From Ignavibacteria bacterium (GTDB taxonomy: Bacteria; Bacteroidota; Ignavibacteria; Tepidaquicellales; Tepidaquicellaceae), in assembly GCA_016719565.1 (NCBI GenBank), contig JADJYU010000001.1:310001-374000 (forward strand): 64,000 nt of DNA. Direction: 5' to 3'. The notes under the pieces are model-generated. The model saw only the letters and a program-made list of their open reading frames with translations. It ran no database searches and was not told the DNA's origin. Of the stretch, positions 56,570 through 64,000 are shown one piece after another. Every line of letters starts with the position of its first letter. The first letter of the stretch is position 1. Position numbers and translations under genes: made by a program.

Positions 56570-57259
56570 ATGAAAAAAATCCGTATACTTATAATAGAGG
56601 ATAACCGGCTTCTGCGGGAAGGTATAATTAAATTAATTAATGAGTATAACGACCTTAAAGTAGTTGCTGATCTTGATTACAAAGGAAAATTAGATTCGAA
56701 AATACTCACAACAAAACCGGATATCATGCTTGTTGATCTTGGTCTTTACAACAAAAACAGTCTGGAATTAGTAAGAATAACAAAAAATAAATTTCCTGAA
56801 ATAAATATAATAGTAATGGCAATTATGCCTCTGCAGGAGGACATATTTGAATTTGTTAAAGCTGGTGCATCAGGATTTATTATGAAGGATGCACAGGTAA
56901 GGAATTTTCTCAGCACAATCCGCTCCGTTTATAAAGGAAATAAAATTCTGCCTAATAATTTAACCTGTTCTCTTTTTTCACAGATTGTGTCTGATGCAGT
57001 TTCCGATCCGAAGAAATCAAAATTAATCCGGTCATTCATAATGTCCAAAAGAGAACGGCAGGTAATAGCCCTGGTAGCTGATGGTTATTCTAATAAAGAA
57101 ATCGGTGATAAACTATTTCTTTCTCCATTTACCGTAAAAAGTCACATTCATAACATTCTTGAAAAACTGGCAATGCATAACAGAGTTGAAATTGCAAAGT
57201 TTGCAAAATCCGAAGAAGGTTTAAATGAACTACGTAACACGGTATCTCTTTTTGAATAA
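56570..57259 (+). CDS. NarL/FixJ-type response regulator, paralogue 1
   Basis: A receiver domain (about 4-125) and a LuxR-type helix-turn-helix (about 160-225: SKRERQVIALVADGYSNKEI then SPFTVKSHIHNILEKLAM). The acid pocket (IIEDNRLLREG), the phosphoacceptor Asp in IMLVDLGL and the Lys in FIMKDA are present. The usual Thr/Ser after strand 4 is Ala (IIVMAIMPLQED). No histidine kinase is adjacent. A strong terminator follows. A close paralogue is at 58359. Confidence 0.93.
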   Translation: MKKIRILIIEDNRLLREGIIKLINEYNDLKVVADLDYKGKLDSKILTTKPDIMLVDLGLYNKNSLELVRITKNKFPEINIIVMAIMPLQEDIFEFVKAGASGFIMKDAQVRNFLSTIRSVYKGNKILPNNLTCSLFSQIVSDAVSDPKKSKLIRSFIMSKRERQVIALVADGYSNKEIGDKLFLSPFTVKSHIHNILEKLAMHNRVEIAKFAKSEEGLNELRNTVSLFE

Positions 57260-57281
57260 AATCAACCTCAATTTTTATTAA

Positions 57282-57318
57282 AATAGTCCATTTATCATCC
57301 GAATGGACTATTCTTTTT
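57282..57318 (+). terminator. rho-independent terminator
   Basis: AATAGTCCATT pairs with AATGGACTATT over a nine-base loop and is followed by CTTTTTT, just after the first response regulator. Confidence 0.88.
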
Positions 57319-57442
57319 TAATCTCATCCTTACTAAATTATAAAAAAGTTTTAGATGATTCAAAGGAATATTTCTTTATTTCATTTATTCTAAAATTTAA
57401 AAATCTCTTTGAAGTTTAAAACTATATGTTAGGATTAAGACG

Positions 57443-57679
57443 ATGAATAACAATCAAAATTTAATAACACAATCATTTCTGAGAGGAATGATTATTGGAA
57501 TTTTACTTGGCGGAACTGCAGCATTATTGTTTGCACCGGGAAGCGGCAGGAAATTTCGAAAAAAAATTCTAAAAGTAAAAGATGATCTATTAGGCAATGC
57601 GGATAATATGATAAAGGATATCGAGAAAAATTTTTCGGATATAGTTACAAATGCCAAAAAAAATACTGAAACGCTATAA
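57443..57679 (+). CDS. YtxH domain protein
   Basis: The 78-residue protein has one transmembrane helix with a glycine-rich start (GMIIGILLGGTAALLFAPGSG), then KFRKKILKVKDDLLG and a charged amphipathic tail. This is the YtxH layout, a family linked to general stress in Bacillus and common beside lmo0937-type peptides. It lies between a response regulator and the lmo0937-like gene. Confidence 0.9.
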   Translation: MNNNQNLITQSFLRGMIIGILLGGTAALLFAPGSGRKFRKKILKVKDDLLGNADNMIKDIEKNFSDIVTNAKKNTETL

Positions 57680-57772
57680 GAAATTTATCTTGAAATTCGG
57701 GTTTTACAATAAATGCAGTTTATAAAATCCGAACAATGTTGAAACATTAAACTTTATTTTATATAAAAAACA

Positions 57773-57780
57773 GAAAGGAG
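57773..57780 (+). promoter_or_regulatory. strong Shine-Dalgarno of the lmo0937-like gene
   Basis: AAAGGAG precedes the ATG at 57787 with a spacing of about seven bases. It decides the start of this very short gene. Confidence 0.75.
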
Positions 57781-57786
57781 TAATAT

Positions 57787-57936
57787 ATGTTGTGGACAAT
57801 AATTATAATACTATTAGTGTTATGGGCTCTGGGGATGGTAACATCTTATACTATGGGCGGATTTATTCATGTTTTATTAGTCATTGCAATAATAGTTGTT
57901 ATCGTTCGATTGATTCAGGGAAGAAGTGTAGTTTAG
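57787..57936 (+). CDS. lmo0937-family membrane peptide
   Basis: A 49-residue peptide starting MLWTIIIILLVLWALGMV and continuing SYTMGGFIHVLLVIAIIVV, ending RLIQGRSVV. Two helices with a central glycine turn match the lmo0937 family. A good Shine-Dalgarno supports the start. It is too short for most gene callers, and an overlapping out-of-frame ORF can mask it. It is part of the stress-like module with YtxH and the response regulators. Confidence 0.9.
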   Translation: MLWTIIIILLVLWALGMVTSYTMGGFIHVLLVIAIIVVIVRLIQGRSVV

Positions 57937-58358
57937 ATATTACCTTAAGAAAATCTTTGAATAATAACTATGGGGAGTAAATACAGTTTAAAACTGTTTC
58001 ATATCTAAAAACATTTAAGGAAGTAACATTTTAATTTTGCAATTACTAAACTGAAGAAATACTCTAATGCAGGATCTGATTAATATTCAGATATTCAGTT
58101 CAATCACTTACAGCTATTGAACAGGAATAGAGTATTAACTTTCAAGCTGAATTTTTATTCAATATGCATTGGAAATAATTTCACCTGCGGCATATCATGC
58201 AGATGAAAATCAGTAGTAATGCAATTAAATATTTAATTGTTCTTTATTAAGGGAAGAACAAATTGTGAAAGATATATTAACTGTTTACCGGCACGGTAAA
58301 TTATTTATAGTGCTTTCAAAACAGAATTGCTCAGGAAATAATTTTATAATCAGATAAG
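57937..58358. other. 422-base region before the second response regulator
   Basis: No ORF with coding character. Two inverted repeats are visible: ACAGTTTAAAACTGT at 57983-57997, just after the lmo0937 gene, and TTTACCG-GCA-CGGTAAA at 58284-58300, about 60 bases before the response-regulator ATG. The second is placed like a regulator-binding site in the promoter or leader. Confidence 0.55.
58284..58300 (+). promoter_or_regulatory. inverted repeat upstream of response regulator 2
   Basis: A perfect seven-bp inverted repeat (TTTACCG and CGGTAAA) with a three-base spacer. The size suits a dimeric helix-turn-helix operator, possibly autoregulation. Unproven. Confidence 0.4.
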
Positions 58359-59087
58359 ATGAAAAAAAAAGACAAAATTAATAAACCTAATAACAAAACA
58401 CACAAGATCAAGTTATTACTAATTGAAGACAATAGAATACTGCGGGACGGAATGACGGTAATGCTCAAGCCGTATAAAGATATAGAAGTAGTAGCTGCAT
58501 CCGGCAACAGTGAAAATACAATTCAGAAGATCCATAAGATGAAACCAAATGTCATTTTATTAGATCTTGGACTGAGAAGTATAAGCAGCTTAAGGATTGT
58601 AGAAATAGTAAAGAAGGAATTTCCGAATGCGAAAGTAATTGTAATGGATCTTGTACCGGTACAGGCTGATATTCTTCAGTTTATAAAGGCCGGAGCCAGC
58701 GGTTTTATTCTGAAAGATGCAACTCTTGATGAATTTCTGGATACAATAAGAACCGTTGCTGATGGTGAGAAAGTATTGCCGAATCATTTAACAGAATCAC
58801 TGTTTTCTCAAATTATTGAACATGCGATCAAAAGCGGCAAGACTAAATTAAAAAACGCTGTTCGTATGACTGCCAGAGAAAAGGAAGTCATTGCGCTGAT
58901 CGGTAATGCAATGACTAATAAAGAAATTGCTCTGAATTTGAAAATTTCATCTTTTACCGTGAAGAGTCATGTACATAATATTCTTGAAAAATTAGCTTTG
59001 CATTCACGCCTTGAAGTAGCCAACTTCTCACTTACAGACAGTACATTCAAATCCCTCGCAGAGAGTTTATCAATCATCCGAAATTGA
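58359..59087 (+). CDS. NarL/FixJ-type response regulator, paralogue 2
   Basis: The same architecture as the gene at 56570: receiver LLLIEDNRILRDG, phosphoacceptor in VILLDLGL, Lys in FILKDA, and a LuxR helix-turn-helix (TAREKEVIALIGNAMTNKEI, SSFTVKSHVHNILEKLAL). The switch Thr/Ser after strand 4 is Asp (VIVMDLVPVQADI). A basic lysine-rich N-terminal extension of about 15 residues precedes the receiver. It is followed by an outer-membrane protein gene. No kinase nearby. Confidence 0.93.
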   Translation: MKKKDKINKPNNKTHKIKLLLIEDNRILRDGMTVMLKPYKDIEVVAASGNSENTIQKIHKMKPNVILLDLGLRSISSLRIVEIVKKEFPNAKVIVMDLVPVQADILQFIKAGASGFILKDATLDEFLDTIRTVADGEKVLPNHLTESLFSQIIEHAIKSGKTKLKNAVRMTAREKEVIALIGNAMTNKEIALNLKISSFTVKSHVHNILEKLALHSRLEVANFSLTDSTFKSLAESLSIIRN

Positions 59088-59220
59088 TTTCAGATGAAAA
59101 AAGGATGTAGTCCTTAATTCATACCTATGGAGGATTATCTATTATCATTACAATGTATATTTTTGTTATAGAAAGAAAACCAAATACGGTTTTCTAATAA
59201 AAAAGAAAAGGAGTTGTAAA

Positions 59221-59841
59221 ATGTTTACGAAAATCTACAAATTGTTTATATTAGTTACGATGTTTGCTTTAGTAATTGGGTTGTCAAACAGTAATATAAT
59301 TAACGCGCAATCTTCAGGTACAACAGTTACGAAAACATCTAAAACCAGTTTATATCCTGTATTTACCTTAAGTCCTGTAGCCGGTGCGATATTTCCGATG
59401 AGTGAACTTGGAAATACTTATGCAGCAGGTTTTAACGGAGGTTTAGACTTAGGAGTCAGAATGAACAGAGAATTGTCTCTTTACACAAAATTGGGATACT
59501 ACAGTCTGACCAACAATACACCAACTGCTCCAACCAGCAGTTATATTGAAATATCAGCAGGACCGAGATACAACTTTACAGATCCAAAATTAAAATCCAT
59601 TTTCTTCCTGGAAGCAGGTGTCGGAGCTTACATATTTTCACAGGATGCTTATACAGAAGGAACTCAAACTTTTGAAAAACTTTCCAATACAAATATTGGA
59701 ATGAATGTAGGTCCTGGTGTAGCGCTGCAATTAAGTAAAGCTATGGACATTATTTTAAAATCAAAATATCATATGATTTTTAATGATGGGGGAACCCGTA
59801 GTTTCTTAACAGCTTTAGGCGGACTTGAATTTAAATTCTAA
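59221..59841 (+). CDS. outer-membrane beta-barrel protein
   Basis: A signal peptide (about 1-30, ending NIINAQ) precedes alternating strands: FTLSPVAGAIFPMSELGN, YTKLGYYSLTNN, YIEISAGPRYNF and a terminal strand ending GGLEFKF with the C-terminal Phe of outer-membrane barrels. The strong Shine-Dalgarno (AAAAGGAG) and good terminator suggest high expression. It probably belongs to the regulon of the adjacent response regulator. Confidence 0.82.
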   Translation: MFTKIYKLFILVTMFALVIGLSNSNIINAQSSGTTVTKTSKTSLYPVFTLSPVAGAIFPMSELGNTYAAGFNGGLDLGVRMNRELSLYTKLGYYSLTNNTPTAPTSSYIEISAGPRYNFTDPKLKSIFFLEAGVGAYIFSQDAYTEGTQTFEKLSNTNIGMNVGPGVALQLSKAMDIILKSKYHMIFNDGGTRSFLTALGGLEFKF

Positions 59842-59905
59842 AACGCTTTGAACTAATGCTAAATAATTAAAGATCAAAACGAATCAGTATTGAAATAAAA
59901 TAGAG

Positions 59906-59940
59906 ATCCCTGTAAGCCAAAAAGTTTACAGGGATTTTTT
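59906..59940 (+). terminator. rho-independent terminator
   Basis: ATCCCTGTAA pairs with TTACAGGGAT, followed by a run of T, 65 bases after the outer-membrane gene. Confidence 0.9.
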
Positions 59941-59985
59941 ATGTTCTAGATCATTTAACAATATGAAATGAATTAGATTAATGCA

Positions 59986-60013
59986 AAAAAGGCAGATTTG
60001 ATATCTGCCTTTT
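59986..60013 (-). terminator. terminator of the ferritin gene
   Basis: AAAAGGCAGAT pairs with ATCTGCCTTTT over a five-base loop. Read on the minus strand it ends in six T residues, 24 bases after the ferritin stop. Confidence 0.85.
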
Positions 60014-60036
60014 CTATTTCAGTGCCTTAATTAACG

Positions 60037-60540
60037 TTATTCTGCAGGAGTAAATTTTCTCGTTATTAATTCATTATCAATAGTAAGCAATCCGAGTCCC
60101 TCGCCGTTTATCATTTTCAATTTTGCAATAAGTCTAGACATTGTAGCTTCTTCTTCCACCTGTTCATCCACATACCACTCGAGAAAACTTTTTACAGAAT
60201 GGTCATTCTCTTTTATTGCAATATCCATAAGATCGTTGATGCTTTTTGTGATATATCTTTCATGCTCAAGAGCTTCTTCAATTACATTAAGTACTGAACT
60301 GAATTCTGTCTTCGGCTCGCCGAGTGATTTCAATATTACGCGGCCGCCTTTGTCATGTACAAAATTAAACATCTTCATCGCATGAAAATGTTCTTCCTGC
60401 GCCTGTACATTGAAGTAATTTGCAAATCCTTCCATCTCTATTGATTCGAGATATGCCGACATGGAAAGATACATATATTCCGAAAAAAACTCTTTGTTTA
60501 TTTGTTCATTGATCGCGTCCTGAAGTTTTTTGGTTAACAT
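60037..60540 (-). CDS. ftnA: ferritin
   Basis: A non-haem bacterial ferritin of 167 residues. Ferroxidase ligands are visible in NKEFFSEYMYLS (Glu17), QAQEEHFHAMKMF (Glu50/His53 type), EEALEHERY and YVDEQVEEE (Glu/Gln of helix D). It stores iron and protects against peroxide. A textbook Shine-Dalgarno (AAGGAGAAAA) precedes the ATG. It is single-gene with its own terminator. Confidence 0.96.
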   Translation of the reverse strand: MLTKKLQDAINEQINKEFFSEYMYLSMSAYLESIEMEGFANYFNVQAQEEHFHAMKMFNFVHDKGGRVILKSLGEPKTEFSSVLNVIEEALEHERYITKSINDLMDIAIKENDHSVKSFLEWYVDEQVEEEATMSRLIAKLKMINGEGLGLLTIDNELITRKFTPAE

Positions 60541-60580
60541 TTTTCTCCTTAATTAATTTATTAAAATTTTATACTGTTGA

Positions 60581-62320
60581 TTATGCTTCTGCAAAAGGTC
60601 TTTCACCTGCTACCAGTCCAATGCTGCCGATGGTTTCATAATCATAACCGTTCATTTCCGGAATTACGCCGCAAAGCTCTGTAAATACTTCTTCGGAATT
60701 CTCAAATTCAAAATTATGCCCCATAGCTTTTGCAATAAATTTAATAATCTTCCATCCCGGTCTTGAGTTGAACTTTGTTCCTCGGGTCCATCTGTCATTA
60801 TGAGCTCCGAACTTATCTAATCTCGACATCGAAAATTCGCCGATCAGTCTCTCTTGTTCCAGAGAAGTAACGGCAGGTCTCAGTCTCTGTATCCTGTTCT
60901 GAAAATTTACAAATGTTCCGTTTATTTCCGCATAAGTTGATATAGGAAGTATTACATTTGCCTGGGATGAAAAAGTATTTTTATATGAGATGAGATTAAC
61001 TGTCGTTTCAATGTTTTTCATAAACACCTCAGCGCCATTTATATTTTTTATATCTTCATTCATTACAAACATCATCTTAATGTTTCCTGAACCAAGTGAA
61101 TCCACAGCGCTGTCTGATATTGGTTTAATACCTAAAAGTTTCATGCCGTTTGAATTCGGTGTCATATCCGATTTTCTTAAAATATCATCACCGAAATTTT
61201 CATCAAAATTTGGAATGTAAACAATATTATCACTGCTGAATATATCCTTTGCAAATTTCTTTAATGCGTAATTATCTTCAAGAGTCGAATAAGCTGAAGC
61301 AATAAATAAAATGTCATTGGCGCTGTAATTCTTCAGGTGGGAAACCGATTTTGAAATCGCTTCGTCCCAGTTTACATCCAGAAGATCTTCGTTCTCTGTT
61401 GTTCCTTCGTTTAACCTGATAGCAGGAGAATTAAATCTAAGTTCCTCGTCATTTACGCCTTTTATAGTATTTAATCTGCCGTAATCGCAAAGCCAGTAAT
61501 CATTAACAGACAGATTTTCTCTCGGTTCGATCCTGAGAATTTTATTATTCCTTACTCCCACAATAGTATTACAGCCTCTTGCGCAGCCCGGACAAATTGA
61601 GTCAGTAAAAGACATTTCCCACACGCGTGATTTGAATCTGAAATCCTCTGAAGTCAGAGCTCCGACCGGACAAATCTCTATTACATTCATCGAATACGGA
61701 TTATCAAGTTCCTCTCCGGGAAATGTTTCAATCGTTACATGATCGCCTCTTTGAACAAAAGTAAGCTCCGGATCTTTCGCGATCTCTTCACAAAACCTGA
61801 TACACCTTGAACAGCTGATACATCTTTCCTGATCGAATAAAACATTCGGACCGAGCTTTACTCTTTTATCCTTATGATTTTTAACTTCGTCAAATCTTGA
61901 AATCCCGACACCGTACTGATAAGCGTAATCCTGAAGTTTGCATTCGCCCGCTTCATCACAGATAGGACAGTCGAGCGGATGATTGATAAGAAGAAATTCC
62001 ATCACTGCATTTTGCGCGTGAATCACTTTCTCTGATTTTGACCGGACTCTCATTCCTTCCGTAGCGGGGGTCGAACATGCAATTACGAGTTTCGGCATAT
62101 TTTCAATTTCCACAAGACATATGCGGCAGTTTCCTGATATTGACAGTGATGGATGATAACAGAAATGAGCAATCTCAATTCCGGCGTTCAGAGCTGCCTG
62201 AATAATAGTCTGCCCGGCAGAAAATTCCACCTCTTTATCATCGATTATAATTATTGGCATTTGTAATTCTGTTGAATGGAAAATTTCGTTTAAATTAAAT
62301 CTATTTTTATCTTTTTTCAA
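60581..62320 (-). CDS. nuoG: NADH-quinone oxidoreductase subunit G-like iron-sulfur protein, isolated
   Basis: The likely start is the ATG at 62260 (MPIIIIDDKEVEF); the first 20 residues of the longer frame are not conserved. A [2Fe-2S] domain (HFCYHPSLSISGNCRICLVE), the HxCx2Cx5C-type cluster (HPLDCPICDEAGEC), two 4Fe-4S sites (ERCISCSRCIRFC and NVIEICPVGAL), and a fourth (CPGCARGC) occupy residues 1-270. A shortened molybdopterin-oxidoreductase-like domain follows to about 579. No other nuo, hydrogenase or formate dehydrogenase gene is adjacent. It may serve complex I or another NAD-linked enzyme. Confidence 0.88.
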   Translation of the reverse strand: MKKDKNRFNLNEIFHSTELQMPIIIIDDKEVEFSAGQTIIQAALNAGIEIAHFCYHPSLSISGNCRICLVEIENMPKLVIACSTPATEGMRVRSKSEKVIHAQNAVMEFLLINHPLDCPICDEAGECKLQDYAYQYGVGISRFDEVKNHKDKRVKLGPNVLFDQERCISCSRCIRFCEEIAKDPELTFVQRGDHVTIETFPGEELDNPYSMNVIEICPVGALTSEDFRFKSRVWEMSFTDSICPGCARGCNTIVGVRNNKILRIEPRENLSVNDYWLCDYGRLNTIKGVNDEELRFNSPAIRLNEGTTENEDLLDVNWDEAISKSVSHLKNYSANDILFIASAYSTLEDNYALKKFAKDIFSSDNIVYIPNFDENFGDDILRKSDMTPNSNGMKLLGIKPISDSAVDSLGSGNIKMMFVMNEDIKNINGAEVFMKNIETTVNLISYKNTFSSQANVILPISTYAEINGTFVNFQNRIQRLRPAVTSLEQERLIGEFSMSRLDKFGAHNDRWTRGTKFNSRPGWKIIKFIAKAMGHNFEFENSEEVFTELCGVIPEMNGYDYETIGSIGLVAGERPFAEA

Positions 62321-62373
62321 TTCAGTTTAATTCACAATTTGAAATACCTTAAATTACACAAAGTAAAATTAGA

Positions 62374-62742
62374 ATGAACACACGAAAAATCCTGCTTGTA
62401 ACTTCCGATAAAGATCTGTCAGGAATTGTAAAAATTTCAGCGCTGACACTCACTAAGCTGAACTGTCAGGTTAGTATTGAAGAGTCTTCAGGTTTTGACG
62501 AAGTACTGAAAAAGTCTAATGAAGAAAATCTTGACATGATAATTGCTGATGCTGATCACCACAGTTTAAATATACCTGAACTGATAAATGAAATCCGTAA
62601 TGGAAATATTCCTTCAATAAAAAAGATAATGACAGTTTACTCCGGAGAAATTATCAAAGATGAATATTTCAAAGCCGGATGCGACAGTATAATGTCAAAG
62701 GATGAATTTAAAAGAGTTGTTAATAATATTCTTCAGCATTGA
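62374..62742 (+). CDS. receiver-domain-like protein
   Basis: A single CheY-like fold of 122 residues without an output domain: ILLVTSDKDLSG for the acid pocket (one acidic residue only), LDMIIADADHHSLN for the phosphorylation strand, MTVYSGEII for the switch Thr/Ser, and IMSKDEFK for the Lys. The pocket is weaker than in standard receivers, so phosphorylation is uncertain. It is divergent from nuoG. Partner unknown. Confidence 0.75.
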   Translation: MNTRKILLVTSDKDLSGIVKISALTLTKLNCQVSIEESSGFDEVLKKSNEENLDMIIADADHHSLNIPELINEIRNGNIPSIKKIMTVYSGEIIKDEYFKAGCDSIMSKDEFKRVVNNILQH

Positions 62743-62801
62743 AAAATATTTATATTTATATCATTTTTTGATTTCCAATTTCCGTAAAGTAATTTCATTA
62801 T

Positions 62802-63353
62802 TCATACGACCCTCTTATAATCAATCTCTACAGCTTTTGCCTCTTCGCCATCGGGAGTGACATTGTAAGATGTAATAATCACATTATCCTTATCTTTCAA
62901 TTCTATATTCGTCTTCCATCCCCACCTTTCTTTGTAATCTGTATCTCCATAACTGCCGAGAACAGAGAATTCGCCGGCATTGTCGTCACCTTCTGAAAAC
63001 AATATGTTCGTACCGCAATGAAATGTATCCAAATATGCGATCTGATACTTCTGTTCAGGAATACTGAATCCTATAACTGCTATAGCTTCGTAATTCTTCC
63101 CTTCGAGTTCGTATTTATATTCATGTATAACGAACCGCCCGCCGAGAATAGATCTGAACTCTCCTGTAATAATCGATGTATCTGCAAGTACTCCGGGCTC
63201 AAACCAGGTTTTCACACTGCCTTCCCATTTTCCCGCAAGCTGCAAAAGTTTTGAGTGTCTTCCTGTTTCAACTGATACTGAAAATTTTTCTTTACTCATA
63301 TTAATTTTATTTTTTAAAATCAACTTAAGGATAATAAATTTTTTTTGAAACAT
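62802..63353 (-). CDS. DUF1579 family protein
   Basis: The likely start is the ATG at 63299 (MSKEKFSVSVETGRH), since the preceding 18 residues are a lysine-rich extension. The domain holds LLQLAGKWEGSVKTWFEPG, GEFRSILGGRFVIHEYKY and TWxG-like lipocalin-like strands, as in DUF1579. Members are small beta-barrel proteins of unknown role. Cytoplasmic, single gene. Confidence 0.83.
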   Translation of the reverse strand: MFQKKFIILKLILKNKINMSKEKFSVSVETGRHSKLLQLAGKWEGSVKTWFEPGVLADTSIITGEFRSILGGRFVIHEYKYELEGKNYEAIAVIGFSIPEQKYQIAYLDTFHCGTNILFSEGDDNAGEFSVLGSYGDTDYKERWGWKTNIELKDKDNVIITSYNVTPDGEEAKAVEIDYKRVV

Positions 63354-63530
63354 ACTTGAATAGAATTTTCCATACTCATTCAGGAAAAAATTTTATCTTT
63401 AACAATAACGGCCAAAAATTTTTTTGTAATTTGAAATTTAAAATTTGAAATTGTTCTAATTCAACTTCCTTTTATTTAAAATGCTAAAAATCTATTTTCC
63501 AAAAGATTAAAAATTTAATATTTATATAAT

Positions 63531-64000
63531 ATGGAACAAAAGCTAAATGAAGTAAGGAATTATATTGCGGGAAAATTCACTAAAAACGGACATAAGACGT
63601 TAGATGTGATCAGTCCGTCTGACGGTAAAAAAATTTCCACGGTACCATTATCTACATTGATAGATCTCGATGAAGCAGTAAAGTCGGCAAAAGAAGCATT
63701 CAAAAGCTGGTCCGTGATTCCCATCAAAGAGAGGGTACAGGTATTTTACAAATATAAAAGTCTTCTTGAAAAAAATATAAAAGAGCTTGCAGAGCTGACA
63801 CATATTGAAAATGGTAAAACTATGGATGAGTCAGTTGCAGAAATAGAGAAGAGTATTGAGCTGACGGAATTCGCATGCTCACTGCCGCAATTAGTCGGTG
63901 GCGAGGTTTTGGAAGTAAGCTCGGGAGTGGAATGCCGGATTGAATATAAACCTTTAGGTGTAGTTGCATCAATTGCACCTTTCAATTTTCCTCACATGGT
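63531..64000 (+). CDS. methylmalonate-semialdehyde-type aldehyde dehydrogenase (partial, cut by window end)
   Basis: The frame opens at ATG 63531 (MEQKLNEVRNYIAGKF) and runs out of the window at residue 156. ISPSDGKKISTVPL, ELAELTHIENGKTMDESVAE and GVECRIEYKPLGVVASIAPF followed by NFPHMV match the N-terminal part of MmsA-type dehydrogenases (CoA-acylating, valine/propanoate catabolism). The GVEC-R segment before PLGVVA is characteristic. The catalytic Cys lies beyond the edge. Confidence 0.88.
   Translation, partial: MEQKLNEVRNYIAGKFTKNGHKTLDVISPSDGKKISTVPLSTLIDLDEAVKSAKEAFKSWSVIPIKERVQVFYKYKSLLEKNIKELAELTHIENGKTMDESVAEIEKSIELTEFACSLPQLVGGEVLEVSSGVECRIEYKPLGVVASIAPFNFPHM

Noticed and set aside
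57792..57980. 62-codon frame overlapping the lmo0937 peptide
   Set aside because: It is out of frame with the conserved peptide, lacks its own Shine-Dalgarno, and has an irregular Ser/Asn/Tyr-rich sequence.

Overview
The window looks like a chromosome segment from an AT-rich Gram-negative bacterium of the Ignavibacteria/Bacteroidota-Chlorobiota group. Five secreted proteins end in the type IX secretion sorting domain with the SQNYPNPFNP start that is common in Ignavibacteria. Kdo biosynthesis genes (kdsA, kdsC) imply an outer membrane. Most genes have A/T-rich leaders without a Shine-Dalgarno, and TTG starts are frequent. The taxonomic placement is inference from these traits. I see no rRNA, tRNA, CRISPR array, transposase or integrase.

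Layout. 1-8.8 kb: a T9SS cargo protein, a half-length carB, ppk1, a frameshifted LamG-like/propeller protein, a lipoprotein MsrB and a small two-helix membrane protein. 8.9-16 kb: peroxiredoxin, a DUF5916 outer-membrane protein, a DUF4159 protein, an AraC regulator, a VOC protein and a large T9SS propeller protein. 16.1-19.7 kb: a heterodimeric ABC exporter. 19.9-23.8 kb: nth, kdsC, a glycosyltransferase and a Wzx-like flippase. 23.7-26.9 kb: a molybdenum-cofactor operon (moaA, TauE/SafE permease, moeA, moaD). 26.9-27.8 kb: a fatty acid hydroxylase-like membrane enzyme.

27.9-44.5 kb holds the most unusual structure. A minus-strand surface-sugar operon (glycosyltransferase, SpsF-like cytidylyltransferase, transketolase N half, transketolase C half, class III aminotransferase, NeuB-like synthase) is cut between the two transketolase halves by about 10.6 kb of plus-strand genes. 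The insert alternates signal-less, cysteine-rich right-handed beta-helix-like proteins with T9SS-secreted propeller proteins. It contains a tandem duplication with 125 bp of exact flank identity but strongly diverged bodies, and a frameshifted copy. This is my main candidate for an undescribed system.

44.8-53.3 kb: an outer-membrane protein, then a plus-strand run of a SpoU methyltransferase, kdsA, a membrane-embedded spermidine-synthase-like protein, two different phosphofructokinases (one with PPi-type residues) and an APC permease. 53.4-55.9 kb: a secreted YCII-domain protein and a fused alpha-beta 2-oxoacid dehydrogenase E1. 56.2-59.8 kb: a stress-like module with two paralogous NarL-type response regulators that lack the usual switch Thr/Ser, YtxH and lmo0937 small proteins and an outer-membrane barrel. 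60-64 kb: ferritin, an isolated nuoG, a receiver-like protein, a DUF1579 protein and the start of a methylmalonate-semialdehyde-type aldehyde dehydrogenase cut by the window edge.

Four reading-frame breaks fall in otherwise recognisable genes (near 7007, 30157, 39057 and 39672). Two lie in homopolymer runs, so sequencing or assembly error must be excluded before any is treated as a real pseudogene.
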